A program made the translations under genes and the position numbers. Below the pieces are notes generated by a model, which worked only from the letters and a program-made list of their open reading frames with translations, made no database searches and was not told where the DNA came from. Shown piece after piece: positions 25,812-35,101 of a stretch of DNA of 48,884 nucleotides. The stretch lies in the NCBI GenBank assembly GCA_038750655.1, contig JBCDGZ010000049.1:1-48884 (forward strand), written 5' to 3'. This stretch comes from JBCDGZ01 sp038750655 (lineage in GTDB: Bacteria > Bacteroidota > Bacteroidia > Chitinophagales > Saprospiraceae). The first letter of the stretch is position 1, and every line of letters begins with the position of its first letter.

Positions 25812-27353
25812 TTAATCCGAAACCACAAATTTCTTATTCGATACGGCATCCTCGGTGCGGATGGCGACGATATACATGCCCGCTCCTAGTTTGAGTGAAG
25901 GCATTTCTAGTATACTTTGGCCAGACGTAAAACGATGGCTATTGACCTGATGGATTAACTGACCAGTCAGGTTAAAGAGCTGTACATCGGCTTCGAAAGA
26001 TTGATCGGCGTCAACGGCGATGGTCAAGGATTGGTCGCTACGCAGCGGGTTAGGACGTACCATCCAACCTTTTACATAATCGATATCTTTGGTAGATACC
26101 GCACCATCTCCGGTACGGAAATTGGCCGCCTCCGTAAACTCTGTACAAGTAACCAATTCCCCGAAAGGACGGACTCTCCAGTAGTAGGTGCGATTGGGAT
26201 CGAGGTTATTAAGGACTAAAAAGGGATCATTAACCACGAACTGCTGTGGCTGGAAAGCAAAATTTCTGAACCGGTCAATCTGTACAATGTAAGAAACTGC
26301 ACCGGGCTGTGCCTCCCAATCTAAAGTCACGGAAGTGTATTCATCCCAAATTTCCCCATCGATTGGAGAAGTGAGATTAGTGGCATCAAGCACCGTGAGA
26401 TCAGGCGTATAATTGGGACGAACGTAGTTGCGGAAGACAGAGAAAAGATCAGCGCGGATAGCTGTTTTCTGATCATTTGTAAAGATATAATCATCACAAT
26501 CTTCAAAATAGCTCATGATATTATTTTCCATCGGATCGACCATGTCGCCATTGGGGTCCATGGCACCGCCGTTGTAGTTGGCACAACCATTTTGGGTGAA
26601 GGCGAAAAGATAATCTGGAGGCGTATCGCAGATACCGTCGGCAGCTTGCGTACAGTTGCTCCGATCTTGCCTTTCCGCAGGAATCAACCCTACATTGCCG
26701 ATCTGCGAAGGATCACTGGGGGCAAAATCACCTACAGGATTACCATGCACGCTGGGATTATAAGGATTGCCTTCCCAGCCGTAAAAGGGATGAGCCAGGC
26801 TGAAAAAGTGTCCTAGCTCGTGAGGCATTACGCTAGGGGAACGGATGTAGCGCTGATCCGCTACGATGTAGTCCAACTGAGCACCTCCTTGGTAATAAGC
26901 TAGTGTACCATTCGTACCAGTGCTTCCTGTAATAAAGATATTGATAGCATTGTTTACCTTATTAGACTGAATTTGCTGGATGCCACTTTGTACATTAGGG
27001 GTATTGTAAATAGCAGACTGGTTGAGATTGCGGAAGCCATCTCTGATGTAGAACTGAATATTTTGATCGCGATAAATTTCATTGACCAGACACATCATAT
27101 CCAACACATCTACTGTATTGACCCTGCCAGTACCATCACTACGGGCCACGAGGTGCAATTTTACCGGTACATAAGTCGTACCACCGCGAACCTCGGCGAA
27201 AGCAGGAGGATGGGCTCGATTGTACATCAATCGCTCCTTGATCAAGTGCTGATCTTTAGTACCACATAGCCCGGTATGCCGATGCTGGGCAGAAATAGTG
27301 GTACTGCCGGCAAGCAGCAAGAGTATGAATATAGGTAGGAAAAATTTCTTCAT
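25812..27353 (-). CDS. Secreted metzincin-like zinc metalloprotease, T9SS cargo
   Basis: This 513-residue protein has a signal peptide (1-22, ending TTISAQ). The zinc site is HELGHFFSLAH (H178, E179, H182, H188). A candidate Met-turn follows at NNIMSYF (M280). This matches the pappalysin/M43-like metzincins, except that the Gly of HExxHxxGxxH is Ser185. Cysteines at 234, 242 and 257 suggest disulfides. A fibronectin-like domain (about 335-415) is followed by a T9SS type A sorting domain (MVRPNPLRSDQSLTIAV to the end). It is predicted to be a secreted or surface protease. Substrate is unknown. Confidence 0.87.
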   Translation of the reverse strand: MKKFFLPIFILLLLAGSTTISAQHRHTGLCGTKDQHLIKERLMYNRAHPPAFAEVRGGTTYVPVKLHLVARSDGTGRVNTVDVLDMMCLVNEIYRDQNIQFYIRDGFRNLNQSAIYNTPNVQSGIQQIQSNKVNNAINIFITGSTGTNGTLAYYQGGAQLDYIVADQRYIRSPSVMPHELGHFFSLAHPFYGWEGNPYNPSVHGNPVGDFAPSDPSQIGNVGLIPAERQDRSNCTQAADGICDTPPDYLFAFTQNGCANYNGGAMDPNGDMVDPMENNIMSYFEDCDDYIFTNDQKTAIRADLFSVFRNYVRPNYTPDLTVLDATNLTSPIDGEIWDEYTSVTLDWEAQPGAVSYIVQIDRFRNFAFQPQQFVVNDPFLVLNNLDPNRTYYWRVRPFGELVTCTEFTEAANFRTGDGAVSTKDIDYVKGWMVRPNPLRSDQSLTIAVDADQSFEADVQLFNLTGQLIHQVNSHRFTSGQSILEMPSLKLGAGMYIVAIRTEDAVSNKKFVVSD

Positions 27354-27563
27354 GTTAGACTTAGTTTAAGAAAATTGGTAGTTAAAGCGTGGTTTTATTT
27401 GTCACTAGATAATACTTTCCGAACAAGCTATATGCCACAAAAATAATAAAAAAATAGGCTCGCCCCTGTCTCATACTTGTCAAATGCGGATTCTGGGCAA
27501 TCCGTGGAACAATTATCAGGTACTATACCCTACTATTGCCCCTATTTTTTCAAATAAATACCT

Positions 27564-27571
27564 TACTTTTG
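27564..27571 (+). promoter_or_regulatory. -7 promoter element of mdh (TACTTTTG)
   Basis: An exact TAnnTTTG match lies 63 nt upstream of the mdh ATG, predicting a leader of about 55 bases. A T-rich stretch lies where the -33 element is expected, but no clear TTTG. Confidence 0.5.
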
Positions 27572-27634
27572 CAGCGTTTATGCAGGCCCTGACCGAGTCT
27601 GCCTACCCATATCATTTAACAACCAAAATAACAC

Positions 27635-28570
27635 ATGAGTAAAGTAACTGTTGTTGGAGCTGGTAACGTTGGCGCTACGGTGGCTAATGTATTGGCTCAC
27701 AAGGACCTTGTCAATGAAGTTGTACTTCTGGATATTAAAGGTGACTTGGCCGCTGGAAAAGCTTTGGATAGCTGGCAACAAGCCCCCATCGATTATTACA
27801 GTACCCGTCTGGTGGGTACTGCGGACTACCGCAAAACCCGCAATTCGGACATCGTTGTCATCACGGCTGGCGTACCGCGCAAGCCTGGTATGAGCCGCGA
27901 CGATCTGATCTCTACCAATGCCAAGATTGTCTCTGCGGTAACTACTTCAATAATGAAGTACTCCAAAAATCCTATCATCATCGTCGTTTCTAATCCTCTT
28001 GATGTGATGACTTACGCGGCCCACAAAGCCTCTGGATTGAAGAGCAGCCGCGTTTTCGGAATGGCTGGTATTCTGGATACGGCCCGCTACCGCGCCTTCC
28101 TCGCTACTGCACTTAATGTATCTCCCAAAGATATTCAGGCGGTCTTAATGGGCGGACACGGTGATACGATGGTTCCCCTACCCCGCTACACCACTGTAGC
28201 TGGTATTCCGGTAACAGAAATGATAGAAAGAGATGAACTCAAGGCCATTGTAGAACGCACCAAGAAAGGGGGCGGTGAGCTGGTTAAGCTGATGGGCACC
28301 TCGGCCTGGTATGCTCCGGGTGCTGCTGCAGCTCAGATGGTAGAAGCTATTCTGCGCGATGAAAACCGCATTTTCCCTTGCTGTGCCCGCCTGACGGGCC
28401 AGTATGGCATCAAAAACATGTTCCTCGGCGTACCGGTTAAGCTCAACAGCAAAGGAATCTCCGAAATTCTGGAACTCAAGCTCAACAAAAGTGAGACCCG
28501 CCTTCTGCAAAAGTCTGCTGACCACGTTCAGGCGGTTATGAAAGTTTTTGACAAAATGAAGCTCGTATAA
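27635..28570 (+). CDS. mdh: Malate dehydrogenase
   Basis: This 311-residue NAD-dependent enzyme of the LDH-like MDH type interconverts malate and oxaloacetate. It has the Rossmann motif GAGNVGAT (8-15), the NAD-selecting Asp33, the substrate arginines R82 and R88 in PRKPGMSR, VSNPLDV (118-124), LDTARYR (147-153, with D149 and R152) and the catalytic His175 in GGHGDTM. All active-site residues are present and the length is typical. It has its own promoter and terminator. Confidence 0.97.
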   Translation: MSKVTVVGAGNVGATVANVLAHKDLVNEVVLLDIKGDLAAGKALDSWQQAPIDYYSTRLVGTADYRKTRNSDIVVITAGVPRKPGMSRDDLISTNAKIVSAVTTSIMKYSKNPIIIVVSNPLDVMTYAAHKASGLKSSRVFGMAGILDTARYRAFLATALNVSPKDIQAVLMGGHGDTMVPLPRYTTVAGIPVTEMIERDELKAIVERTKKGGGELVKLMGTSAWYAPGAAAAQMVEAILRDENRIFPCCARLTGQYGIKNMFLGVPVKLNSKGISEILELKLNKSETRLLQKSADHVQAVMKVFDKMKLV

Positions 28571-28603
28571 TTTTGAATTATAAGCTCGAATTCTGAAATT
28601 AAA

Positions 28604-28640
28604 GTGGAGAAAGAAGCCTTGTGCCTTTTTCTCCGCTTTT
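28604..28640 (+). terminator. Terminator of mdh
   Basis: GTGGAGAAAGAAG pairs with CTTTTTCTCCGC (one bulge, one G-U pair) 34 nt past the mdh stop and is followed by TTTTG. Confidence 0.7.
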
Positions 28641-28677
28641 GTAAACCTTTACAAACCTTGCTTGTTTTTATCTTAGA

Positions 28678-29247
28678 ATGGCAACGAGTCAAATATACCG
28701 AACAATGAACGATTCCGAAGATTACGCGGGGATAACTGCCGGGATGATGACTAATCACGGCATACGTCTCAAGGATTTAAGTGATCAAAAGCCAGTCATG
28801 CTGGTTTTCCTACGACATTTTGGCTGTGTTTTCTGTAAAGAAGCAATGGCTGATCTCGCAGAACAGCGCAACGCCTTCGAAACTAAAGGCGTTGAGATGG
28901 TATTTGTCCATATGTCTAAACCTGATCTAGCAGAACAGTATTTCAAGGATTACAAGCTCGATGGTGTCCACCATATCAGCGACCCGGAATGCCGGTATTA
29001 TTCCGCCTTCGGCATCCTGAAAGGACGGTTTTCGCAGCTCTATGGCCTGCGTACCTGGATTCGCGGCTTCTCCGCTCAGCGACAGGGCCACAAGCTGGAA
29101 ATGGCCAAGGCACTCGGTGATTCTACTCAAATGCCCGGCATCTTCCTCATCCGCAACGGCCAGGTGCGCGAAAAATTCATTCACAAGCTGCCTTCGGATC
29201 GCCCCGATTATGGCAAATTGATCGACGATTGCAGCCTCATGTCTTAG
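28678..29247 (+). CDS. Peroxiredoxin-like (AhpC-TSA_2 type) protein
   Basis: This 189-residue thioredoxin-fold protein has a CxxC site, FGCVFCKE (C50, C53), after a beta strand (VMLVFLRHF). Later landmarks are DPECRYYSAFGI and MPGIFLIRNG, which carries the cis-proline of the fold (P153). It matches the peroxiredoxin-like-2/SelL-type proteins. A role in thiol redox or peroxide removal is likely, but substrate is unknown. The start may be ATG 28678 or the ATG nine codons further in. The downstream gap carries hairpin repeats. Confidence 0.85.
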   Translation: MATSQIYRTMNDSEDYAGITAGMMTNHGIRLKDLSDQKPVMLVFLRHFGCVFCKEAMADLAEQRNAFETKGVEMVFVHMSKPDLAEQYFKDYKLDGVHHISDPECRYYSAFGILKGRFSQLYGLRTWIRGFSAQRQGHKLEMAKALGDSTQMPGIFLIRNGQVREKFIHKLPSDRPDYGKLIDDCSLMS

Positions 29248-29316
29248 CCACAGAACCTCTGCGGCTCTAATTTGTTCTATTCACAATTGTCCTAGTAGAT
29301 TAGAAGCTAAATCGCC

Positions 29317-29479
29317 GTGTCCCTTGACAGGAGACACAGCTCGAACTAAAGATATTCTCTAAAAGTAAGTCAAGGCGGTGTCTCTCGCAGAGGACACTGT
29401 ATACATACATCGTGAAATTGTACCTCTGACCTTCGATTTAGCCTAATCGTCAAGGCAGTGTCTCCCGCAGAAGACACTG
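29317..29479. repeat. Three GTGTC-type hairpin repeats
   Basis: Two 31-base direct repeats start exactly 80 bases apart (29369-29399 and 29449-29479), with 27 identical bases between them. Each folds as GTGTCTC...GACAC around a CGC loop. A third, inverted, more diverged copy lies at 29317-29337. They fill the gap between the peroxiredoxin-like gene and the VWA gene, and no reading frame covers them. Confidence 0.75.
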
Positions 29480-29498
29480 ATGATAAAAAACAGATCAA

Positions 29499-30599
29499 AT
29501 GATAGGATGGAGATTTTCTGAGTTTACGCCTAGCCCCAACCAGGGCAGTTCCTTCGAAAAACTACTCAAGGTTTTCAAAGAATTACTCTTGTATACTTCT
29601 GGCAATGTCCGCGAAGCCCTAAGCTGGCTTACCGAGCTGGATAAGGAGTACGAACTGACCGATGAGAACTACGGTATTGCTGATTTCATCCAGGATTTGA
29701 TTGACAAGGGCTTTATCCAGCAGCAGGATACCCAGGGGGGCAGCTTTGTTCCGTCGGCAAAGATGGAGATCGCTATGCGCCAGCGCGCCCTGGAAGACAT
29801 CTTCGGCCAACTCAAAAAGGCCAAGCGCGGAAAGCACAACACCCGCCACGGCGGCAAGGGCGACGAATACACCTCCGACAGCCGCCCCTTCGAATTCGGC
29901 GACCCGCTGGAGCACCTCGCTGTCTCCGACTCCTTACGCAATGCCCAAATCAACCACGGCATTGACGATTTCAAGCTCACCCACGAGGACCTGGAAGTCC
30001 GAGAAACCTACTACCAGAGCCAAATGAGCACCGTACTGATGATTGACATCTCCCACTCTATGATCCTCTATGGAGAAGATCGCATTACCCCTGCTAAAAA
30101 AGTAGCGATGGCCCTCGCAGAGCTGATCACCACTCGTTACCCCAAGGATACGCTCGACATCCTTGTCTTCGGCAACGACGCCTGGCAAATCGAGATCAAA
30201 GACCTCCCCTATCTCCAAGTCGGCCCCTATCACACCAATACCGTGGCCGGTCTCGAACTGGCCATGGACATCATGCGCCGCCGCCGCAATCCCAACAAGC
30301 AGATTTTTATGATCACCGATGGGAAGCCTACTTGTATCAAGAAAGGAAAGAAATACTACAAAAATAGCTTCGGCCTGGACCGCAAGATTATTAGCCGTAC
30401 CCTCAATCTGGCCACTCGCTGCCGCAAGCTAGACATCCCCATTACCACCTTCATGATTGCCCGCGACCCCTATCTGGTCAGCTTTGTTGATCAATTTACC
30501 AAGGCTAACAATGGTAAGGCATTCTACAGCAGCTTACAGGGTTTGGGAGAATTTATTTTTATGGATTATAAAAATAATAAGCGGCGTAGGCATCGTTAG
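29499..30599 (+). CDS. VWA domain protein
   Basis: This 366-residue cytoplasmic protein has a helical N-terminal region (1-110) and a basic, disordered linker (about 107-130). A von Willebrand A domain follows from about 175, with the metal-binding MIDAS motif D183-x-S185-x-S187 (DISHS), and the later Asp in ITDGKP near 273. VWA proteins of this type usually work with a MoxR/ChlI-like AAA+ ATPase, but none lies next to it. The C-terminus is strongly basic (NNKRRRHR). It follows the hairpin repeats and is probably transcribed alone. Confidence 0.85.
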   Translation: MIGWRFSEFTPSPNQGSSFEKLLKVFKELLLYTSGNVREALSWLTELDKEYELTDENYGIADFIQDLIDKGFIQQQDTQGGSFVPSAKMEIAMRQRALEDIFGQLKKAKRGKHNTRHGGKGDEYTSDSRPFEFGDPLEHLAVSDSLRNAQINHGIDDFKLTHEDLEVRETYYQSQMSTVLMIDISHSMILYGEDRITPAKKVAMALAELITTRYPKDTLDILVFGNDAWQIEIKDLPYLQVGPYHTNTVAGLELAMDIMRRRRNPNKQIFMITDGKPTCIKKGKKYYKNSFGLDRKIISRTLNLATRCRKLDIPITTFMIARDPYLVSFVDQFTKANNGKAFYSSLQGLGEFIFMDYKNNKRRRHR

Positions 30600-30646
30600 G
30601 GCCTTATTTTGAGTTTCTATTTTAAGCAGCATTCGTTTTTTGGGTG

Positions 30647-30654
30647 TATCTTTG
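30647..30654 (+). promoter_or_regulatory. -7 promoter element (TATCTTTG)
   Basis: An exact TAnnTTTG match lies 42 nt upstream of the ATG at 30696. It supports that ATG over an in-frame TTG at 30609, which would precede the promoter. Confidence 0.5.
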
Positions 30655-30695
30655 TACCCCAAGGGTCGCCAATAACGCTTGAAACTCAAAATATA

Positions 30696-32951
30696 ATGAA
30701 AAGAAAACATTACACCCCGTTCTGCCTATTCCTATGCCTACTCCTCTGCGCTCCACTTCAATCTTTGGCTACCCATATTGTTGGAGGCTATGTACACTAC
30801 GATTGTGTAAGGATCGTTGGTAACTACACCGTAATTAAAGTCCATTTGGAAGTTATTCGAGAGGCCACACAAGGGGGATCGTCATTTGATGATCCACTGG
30901 AAATGGGTGCTTATCACGAAATTAATGGAGAATGGCAATACACAGGTGGTATCAGAATGCAGCTAGATAGTGTCGTTCTCCTAAGCACTACAGAGCCTGA
31001 ATACCAGTATCGTCCACATAGCCACTGGCGTATGGAGAAGGCATATTATAGCAAAGAAGAATATGGAATACTCAACAATCAAGGAGATTTCATGATTGCT
31101 CATCAGCGTTGTTGTCGGCTAGAAAATCCTTTTACCAACACTTCTGGCCTGGGTAGCTTAGGCATGGCCTATCATGTTTTTATTACCGAGGAAGGTCTAC
31201 AACAATGCAATTCAAGCACAAAGCTTAACCTTGATGAAGAGCGTTATTTTTTTCTTGACAGTTTATCGATAAAGGATTTTAATGCCAATAATCCAGATCA
31301 GGATAGCACCTACATCCAATTTACTGCCCCAGTAATTGCCGGAGGGCTAGTTGGAACAACCGGACTTCCGGGTGACCCAGGTGCCTGTGATGGAGTCACC
31401 CCCTTCGATGACCTTTGCCCGCCCCCCTTTGATGAGATGAGCTTCGACCCAGGCTACAGTGCTACACAACCGTTTGGGGTTAACACAAATTTTGTCGTGA
31501 ATGCTCAAACAGGTATTATAAGCGGTATACCAACAGAAGAAGGCTTATTCCAAATTGCCCTGAAAATTGATGAATACAGAAATGGGATATTCATGGGCTA
31601 TGCTATCGCCGAATATATCATTGAAGTTGTCCCCAAAATAGATGTTGCTATCGTCAATATTCATCCATTTTGGGACGCCAATAGAGATGGCATAAGAGAT
31701 ACTTCGGAATCAGAATTTGATATTGCACTGGGTGTACTAGAAACGCCTAATGGATTTCAAAAGATCAGCAATACCCTGCATCGACTATACGCGCGTTCAA
31801 TTGGCGAATATACTTTTTTTACCAGAAGTAAGCCCCAGTGGCGCATTAATAGTCCCACCGATAGCCTTAAATTTGAAGTCGATCAGCTCCTCAAAACTTA
31901 TGAGGTCGATCTACCTATCGTCCCGATCCACGATGATCTGATTTATGAGTCTTTTGTAAAACTAGGTCTTCCACTTTGTAACCGAACCAATACGCTTAGC
32001 GTTGAGATTACCAATTTAAGTACTCAAACCCTTACCGACCTCACCGCAAGAATAACCATCGACTCTTTGACCAGCTTTGTCCCTGCGGTCAATACACAAA
32101 GCATATTTAAAGTCTTCGCGAGCATATCTCCGGGAAGAAAGAAAAGTGTTAATCTCCAAATAAAAATGCCCGATGAAACTTTTATCGGAGAACGACTAAA
32201 TTTCAGTGTAGTAATTGAGGGTGGCAATGCAGATACTACCTATCAAGATACCATTAAGATTGACGCTGTAGTCCTTTGCAGCTTTGATCCTAATGACAAA
32301 CTGGCCTATCCTGATCGAGAGACTGGACACATCCTGCCTGACGAAGAACTCAATTACGTCATTCGTTTCCAAAATACGGGTAACTTCTCCGCAAAAGATG
32401 TTATTCTAATTGATACCCTCGACAATAATCTGGATGCCAGCAGTATCCATTTTTTCGGATCAAGTCATTACTACCGGTTCAAGCAAACGGGAAATATTAT
32501 ACAATTTCAGTTTTTGAATATTTATCTACCAGACAGCACGTCTAATCCGGAAAAAAGCCAGGGTTACGTCAGTTTTAGAATTAGGCCTAAGCCCTCACTG
32601 AGTGACTTGACCGATATTCATAATCGAGCAGCCATCTATTTCGATCAAAATCCTCCTATCATCACCAATACGGTCACCCGTACGCTGGCTATTCCTGAGG
32701 AGGAGCAATTTTACTTCGACGTTTATCCTAATCCTTACCACAACCAAATTTTTGTAGATCGCAATGGCTACTTGTTTTCCAACCTTCAGATCGAAATCTA
32801 TGATTTATTGGGAAGGAAGCTAGGCGTTCAATCCCTACCGGATGAGCGAAATACGGTCCCCTTGCAGCAACTCGGCCAGGGCGTTTACGTCTATCGAATT
32901 ATAGGTGTAAACGGGGAAGAACTGCAAGCAGGTAAAATCGTTAAGCAATAA
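30696..32951 (+). CDS. Large secreted T9SS cargo protein (gliding-motility-associated type)
   Basis: This 751-residue protein has signal peptide 1-25, ending at LQSLA. The mature start THIVGGYVHYDC is the typical opening of Bacteroidota surface proteins of the ATHIVGGE type. The middle has beta-rich domains with conserved Cys pairs. From about residue 527, the stretch beginning CSFDPNDKLAYPD and holding YVIRFQNTG is a conserved repeat domain (DUF11/DUF7619-like). The last 75 residues are a T9SS type A sorting domain (FDVYPNPYHNQIFVDRNGY). The ATG at 30696 gives a clean signal peptide. It is probably a surface or matrix protein, with no enzymatic motif. Confidence 0.85.
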   Translation: MKRKHYTPFCLFLCLLLCAPLQSLATHIVGGYVHYDCVRIVGNYTVIKVHLEVIREATQGGSSFDDPLEMGAYHEINGEWQYTGGIRMQLDSVVLLSTTEPEYQYRPHSHWRMEKAYYSKEEYGILNNQGDFMIAHQRCCRLENPFTNTSGLGSLGMAYHVFITEEGLQQCNSSTKLNLDEERYFFLDSLSIKDFNANNPDQDSTYIQFTAPVIAGGLVGTTGLPGDPGACDGVTPFDDLCPPPFDEMSFDPGYSATQPFGVNTNFVVNAQTGIISGIPTEEGLFQIALKIDEYRNGIFMGYAIAEYIIEVVPKIDVAIVNIHPFWDANRDGIRDTSESEFDIALGVLETPNGFQKISNTLHRLYARSIGEYTFFTRSKPQWRINSPTDSLKFEVDQLLKTYEVDLPIVPIHDDLIYESFVKLGLPLCNRTNTLSVEITNLSTQTLTDLTARITIDSLTSFVPAVNTQSIFKVFASISPGRKKSVNLQIKMPDETFIGERLNFSVVIEGGNADTTYQDTIKIDAVVLCSFDPNDKLAYPDRETGHILPDEELNYVIRFQNTGNFSAKDVILIDTLDNNLDASSIHFFGSSHYYRFKQTGNIIQFQFLNIYLPDSTSNPEKSQGYVSFRIRPKPSLSDLTDIHNRAAIYFDQNPPIITNTVTRTLAIPEEEQFYFDVYPNPYHNQIFVDRNGYLFSNLQIEIYDLLGRKLGVQSLPDERNTVPLQQLGQGVYVYRIIGVNGEELQAGKIVKQ

Positions 32952-32971
32952 GTCGAGACTTTCTAGTTCAA

Positions 32972-34393
32972 CTAGTTGATTCCCAGATAGGTTTTGTACT
33001 GCTCCTGATCAAAATGACTGCGCTTGAAGGGATGCGCCTCGGTATTGAAGATGTATTTTTCAAAATCGAATTGCTCCTTCTCCACGGCGGCAACGTAGAA
33101 GTATTTGAGGGTTTCTGCGTAAAAGTAAGTCGCTAGATAATCTTTCTTTTCCATCTTAGCGACATTTTCGATGGAGTTGAAGGCAATGTCATTGCGGCAG
33201 CACTTCTTGATGTCATTCCAGTACTTATCCAGCATTTCCTTGTATTTCTCCTTGCCCGTAATTTGATGGAGGTAGTAAGCTGATTCGATGATTTCTGGGT
33301 TAAGCTCGGAGTTGGGGTATTCGAGTGAATCCTTTTCGTAGTGATAGCGGGTAGGCAGCAAGCCGTATTTATCCCATAACCAATCCCAAGCCGCCATATT
33401 CTTCTCGGCATTTTCCAAATCGCCGTGCAGAGCCTGGACGGCGGGGAAGAAAGCATCGTACAGCGAAACTGAACGCTTAACCACTTCTCCGCTGTGCATA
33501 TTGACGATGGTATAATAGCGCCGACCTTCGTAATCCTCCGCGAGATACTCATCAATTTTACCCAAGCTGTAGTTCCAAATTTCCTCGATTTCGGGATCGG
33601 GAAAGAGCATATGGCTTTTGAGCATGTATTCGTAATAAGAATCGACTCCAGCCTGAAGGAAACTCCAATCATTGGTCCATTCTCCTGTTTCAACATTGAT
33701 GTTATCACCGGGAAGCCCAATGTCGGACTTGCGGTCAAAGATGGCTTTGGTGGCTTTCTTAGCAGCTTGGTAATACTTGGGGTCTTTGGCGTAATAACTT
33801 AAAATACCAAACTCCACCAAATAGGTTGTCGCTTGCGCCACATTGACCACATTACCTTCGCCTTTACCCTTGTCGCCGGCCGTTTTGCCGGTTTTGAGGT
33901 TGACCGAATGATAAGGGAGGCCCGTAGGGGAAGCGAAGGCGGGCAGCAGTCGATCGCCAAAATCAATGGCCTTTTCGAGGACTTTAGGGTTTTGGGTAAA
34001 ATCGTAGATCGCCAGCAAGCCTCCGAGAATGCGGATATTGACCTCAAACACCTGAACAAACAAATCTTTGTCCCAATCCATCGATAAGGCATAGTCCTCA
34101 ATCTCCTTAGCTTCCTCATCAAAGCCCATCACCGCTAAGGTGCTGTAGGCATCGATGGGAGAAATGCCCAGTGGCTGCTCGTACCAGTTGAAGCCCTTGC
34201 GGGACAGCGGCAGCAGCACATCATAGCCCCAGGCGTATTCCTTGTAGGCTTTCCAGGTTCTGAGGGTCTCCGACCGTACTTCCTCGGCACTGTAGAAAGC
34301 CGGAGGAGCAGGCGAGGTTTGTTTTTCGGTGGTAGGTTCGTTGCAAGAGGTGGCTAAAAATAGCAGACCTAGAAGGAGGGCTAAAAATTTCAT
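32972..34393 (-). CDS. GH47 alpha-mannosidase-like lipoprotein
   Basis: This 473-residue lipoprotein (lipobox FLATSC, Cys17) has the alpha/alpha-barrel pattern of glycoside hydrolase family 47, the class I alpha-1,2-mannosidases. Landmarks are YDVLLPLSRKG, GISPIDAYSTLAVMG, FEVNIRILGGLLAIYDF, PTGLPYHSVNL, GVDSYYEYMLKSH, NPEIIESAYYLHQITG and FNTEAHPF. The three catalytic acids of the family seem present (E117, D251, E367), as does the calcium-ligand Thr (T451 in TEAH). Where eukaryotic enzymes have RPE this one has NPE. GH47 is mostly eukaryotic and uncommon in bacteria. It probably trims alpha-mannose at the cell envelope. The gene has no SusC/D neighbours. Confidence 0.85.
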   Translation of the reverse strand: MKFLALLLGLLFLATSCNEPTTEKQTSPAPPAFYSAEEVRSETLRTWKAYKEYAWGYDVLLPLSRKGFNWYEQPLGISPIDAYSTLAVMGFDEEAKEIEDYALSMDWDKDLFVQVFEVNIRILGGLLAIYDFTQNPKVLEKAIDFGDRLLPAFASPTGLPYHSVNLKTGKTAGDKGKGEGNVVNVAQATTYLVEFGILSYYAKDPKYYQAAKKATKAIFDRKSDIGLPGDNINVETGEWTNDWSFLQAGVDSYYEYMLKSHMLFPDPEIEEIWNYSLGKIDEYLAEDYEGRRYYTIVNMHSGEVVKRSVSLYDAFFPAVQALHGDLENAEKNMAAWDWLWDKYGLLPTRYHYEKDSLEYPNSELNPEIIESAYYLHQITGKEKYKEMLDKYWNDIKKCCRNDIAFNSIENVAKMEKKDYLATYFYAETLKYFYVAAVEKEQFDFEKYIFNTEAHPFKRSHFDQEQYKTYLGIN

Positions 34394-34415
34394 TTGGTGA
34401 GAGTGGTTTTAAGAT

Positions 34416-34483
34416 AAATAAAACCTCAGCTAAGAATTTTTCCTCCTGTAAATGATCAAGGATTACGAAATGCTCAGCTGAGG
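34416..34483 (-). terminator. Probable terminator of the Kbp-like gene
   Basis: CCTCAGCT (34424-34431) pairs with AGCTGAGG (34476-34483) across a long 44-nt loop, followed on the minus strand by TTTTATTTATC. A second hairpin near 34490-34515 (CCGATGA/TCATCGG) lacks a T-run. Confidence 0.45.
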
Positions 34484-34522
34484 CAAGGCCCCTCCGATGA
34501 TCAGTCATCGGGGGTAGGGAAA

Positions 34523-34990
34523 TTATTGTGCAGGAATGCGCAACACCTGCCCTGGATAGATCTTATCGGGGTGCTCCAACATTGGACGGTTGGCTTCAAA
34601 GATAGCATTGTATTTCATCGGATCGCCGTACTGGGCTTTCGAAATCTTGGAGAGGGAGTCTCCTTTTACGACCGTATAAAATACTGCCTCTGGCTCGGGG
34701 TTATCCACTTCGATGTGGTCTTCCACACAGCCAATTCCTTCCACATTACCCAAAGCAAGAATGACCTTCTCCCGATCTGCATTGGTAGCCGTATTGCCTT
34801 TAACGATAACTTGCTCACACAGCTCAATATCCAAACCGTTGACGGGGATGCCCAGACGGCTAACCTCCGCTTTGAGCGCATCTTCCCGACTCAGCTCGGC
34901 AGGAGCAGCAGCAGCTGGTGCCACTTCTTCCTTCTTTTTGCCGCCGAAAATCTTAGCGCCAGCATTTTTGATAAATGAAAATAATCCCAT
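34523..34990 (-). CDS. BON and LysM domain protein (Kbp/YgaU-like)
   Basis: This 155-residue protein matches E. coli YgaU/Kbp, a potassium-binding protein of the cytoplasm. It has a BON domain at about 40-97 (SRLGIPVNGLDIELCEQVIVKGNTA, KVILALGNVEGIGCVEDHIEV) and a C-terminal LysM domain at about 105-153 (YTVVKGDSLSKISKAQYGD, IYPGQVLRIP). A 38-residue Ala- and Lys-rich N-terminus precedes them and there is no signal peptide. Length is close to the 149 of E. coli. Ion binding has not been shown for this copy. Confidence 0.92.
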   Translation of the reverse strand: MGLFSFIKNAGAKIFGGKKKEEVAPAAAAPAELSREDALKAEVSRLGIPVNGLDIELCEQVIVKGNTATNADREKVILALGNVEGIGCVEDHIEVDNPEPEAVFYTVVKGDSLSKISKAQYGDPMKYNAIFEANRPMLEHPDKIYPGQVLRIPAQ

Positions 34991-35101
34991 ACGTATTTAT
35001 GTTTAAGTGATTGAATAAATACAAGGCCTCGTACAGGCGCTTGTTTGTACGGGCGAAAATAAGAAATTAACTGAAAGAGAAGAAGGGATCAGGTAAATAC
35101 C

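Noticed and set aside
30609..30695. In-frame TTG start that would lengthen the T9SS cargo protein
   Set aside because: The extra residues precede a proper signal peptide and lie across the likely promoter.
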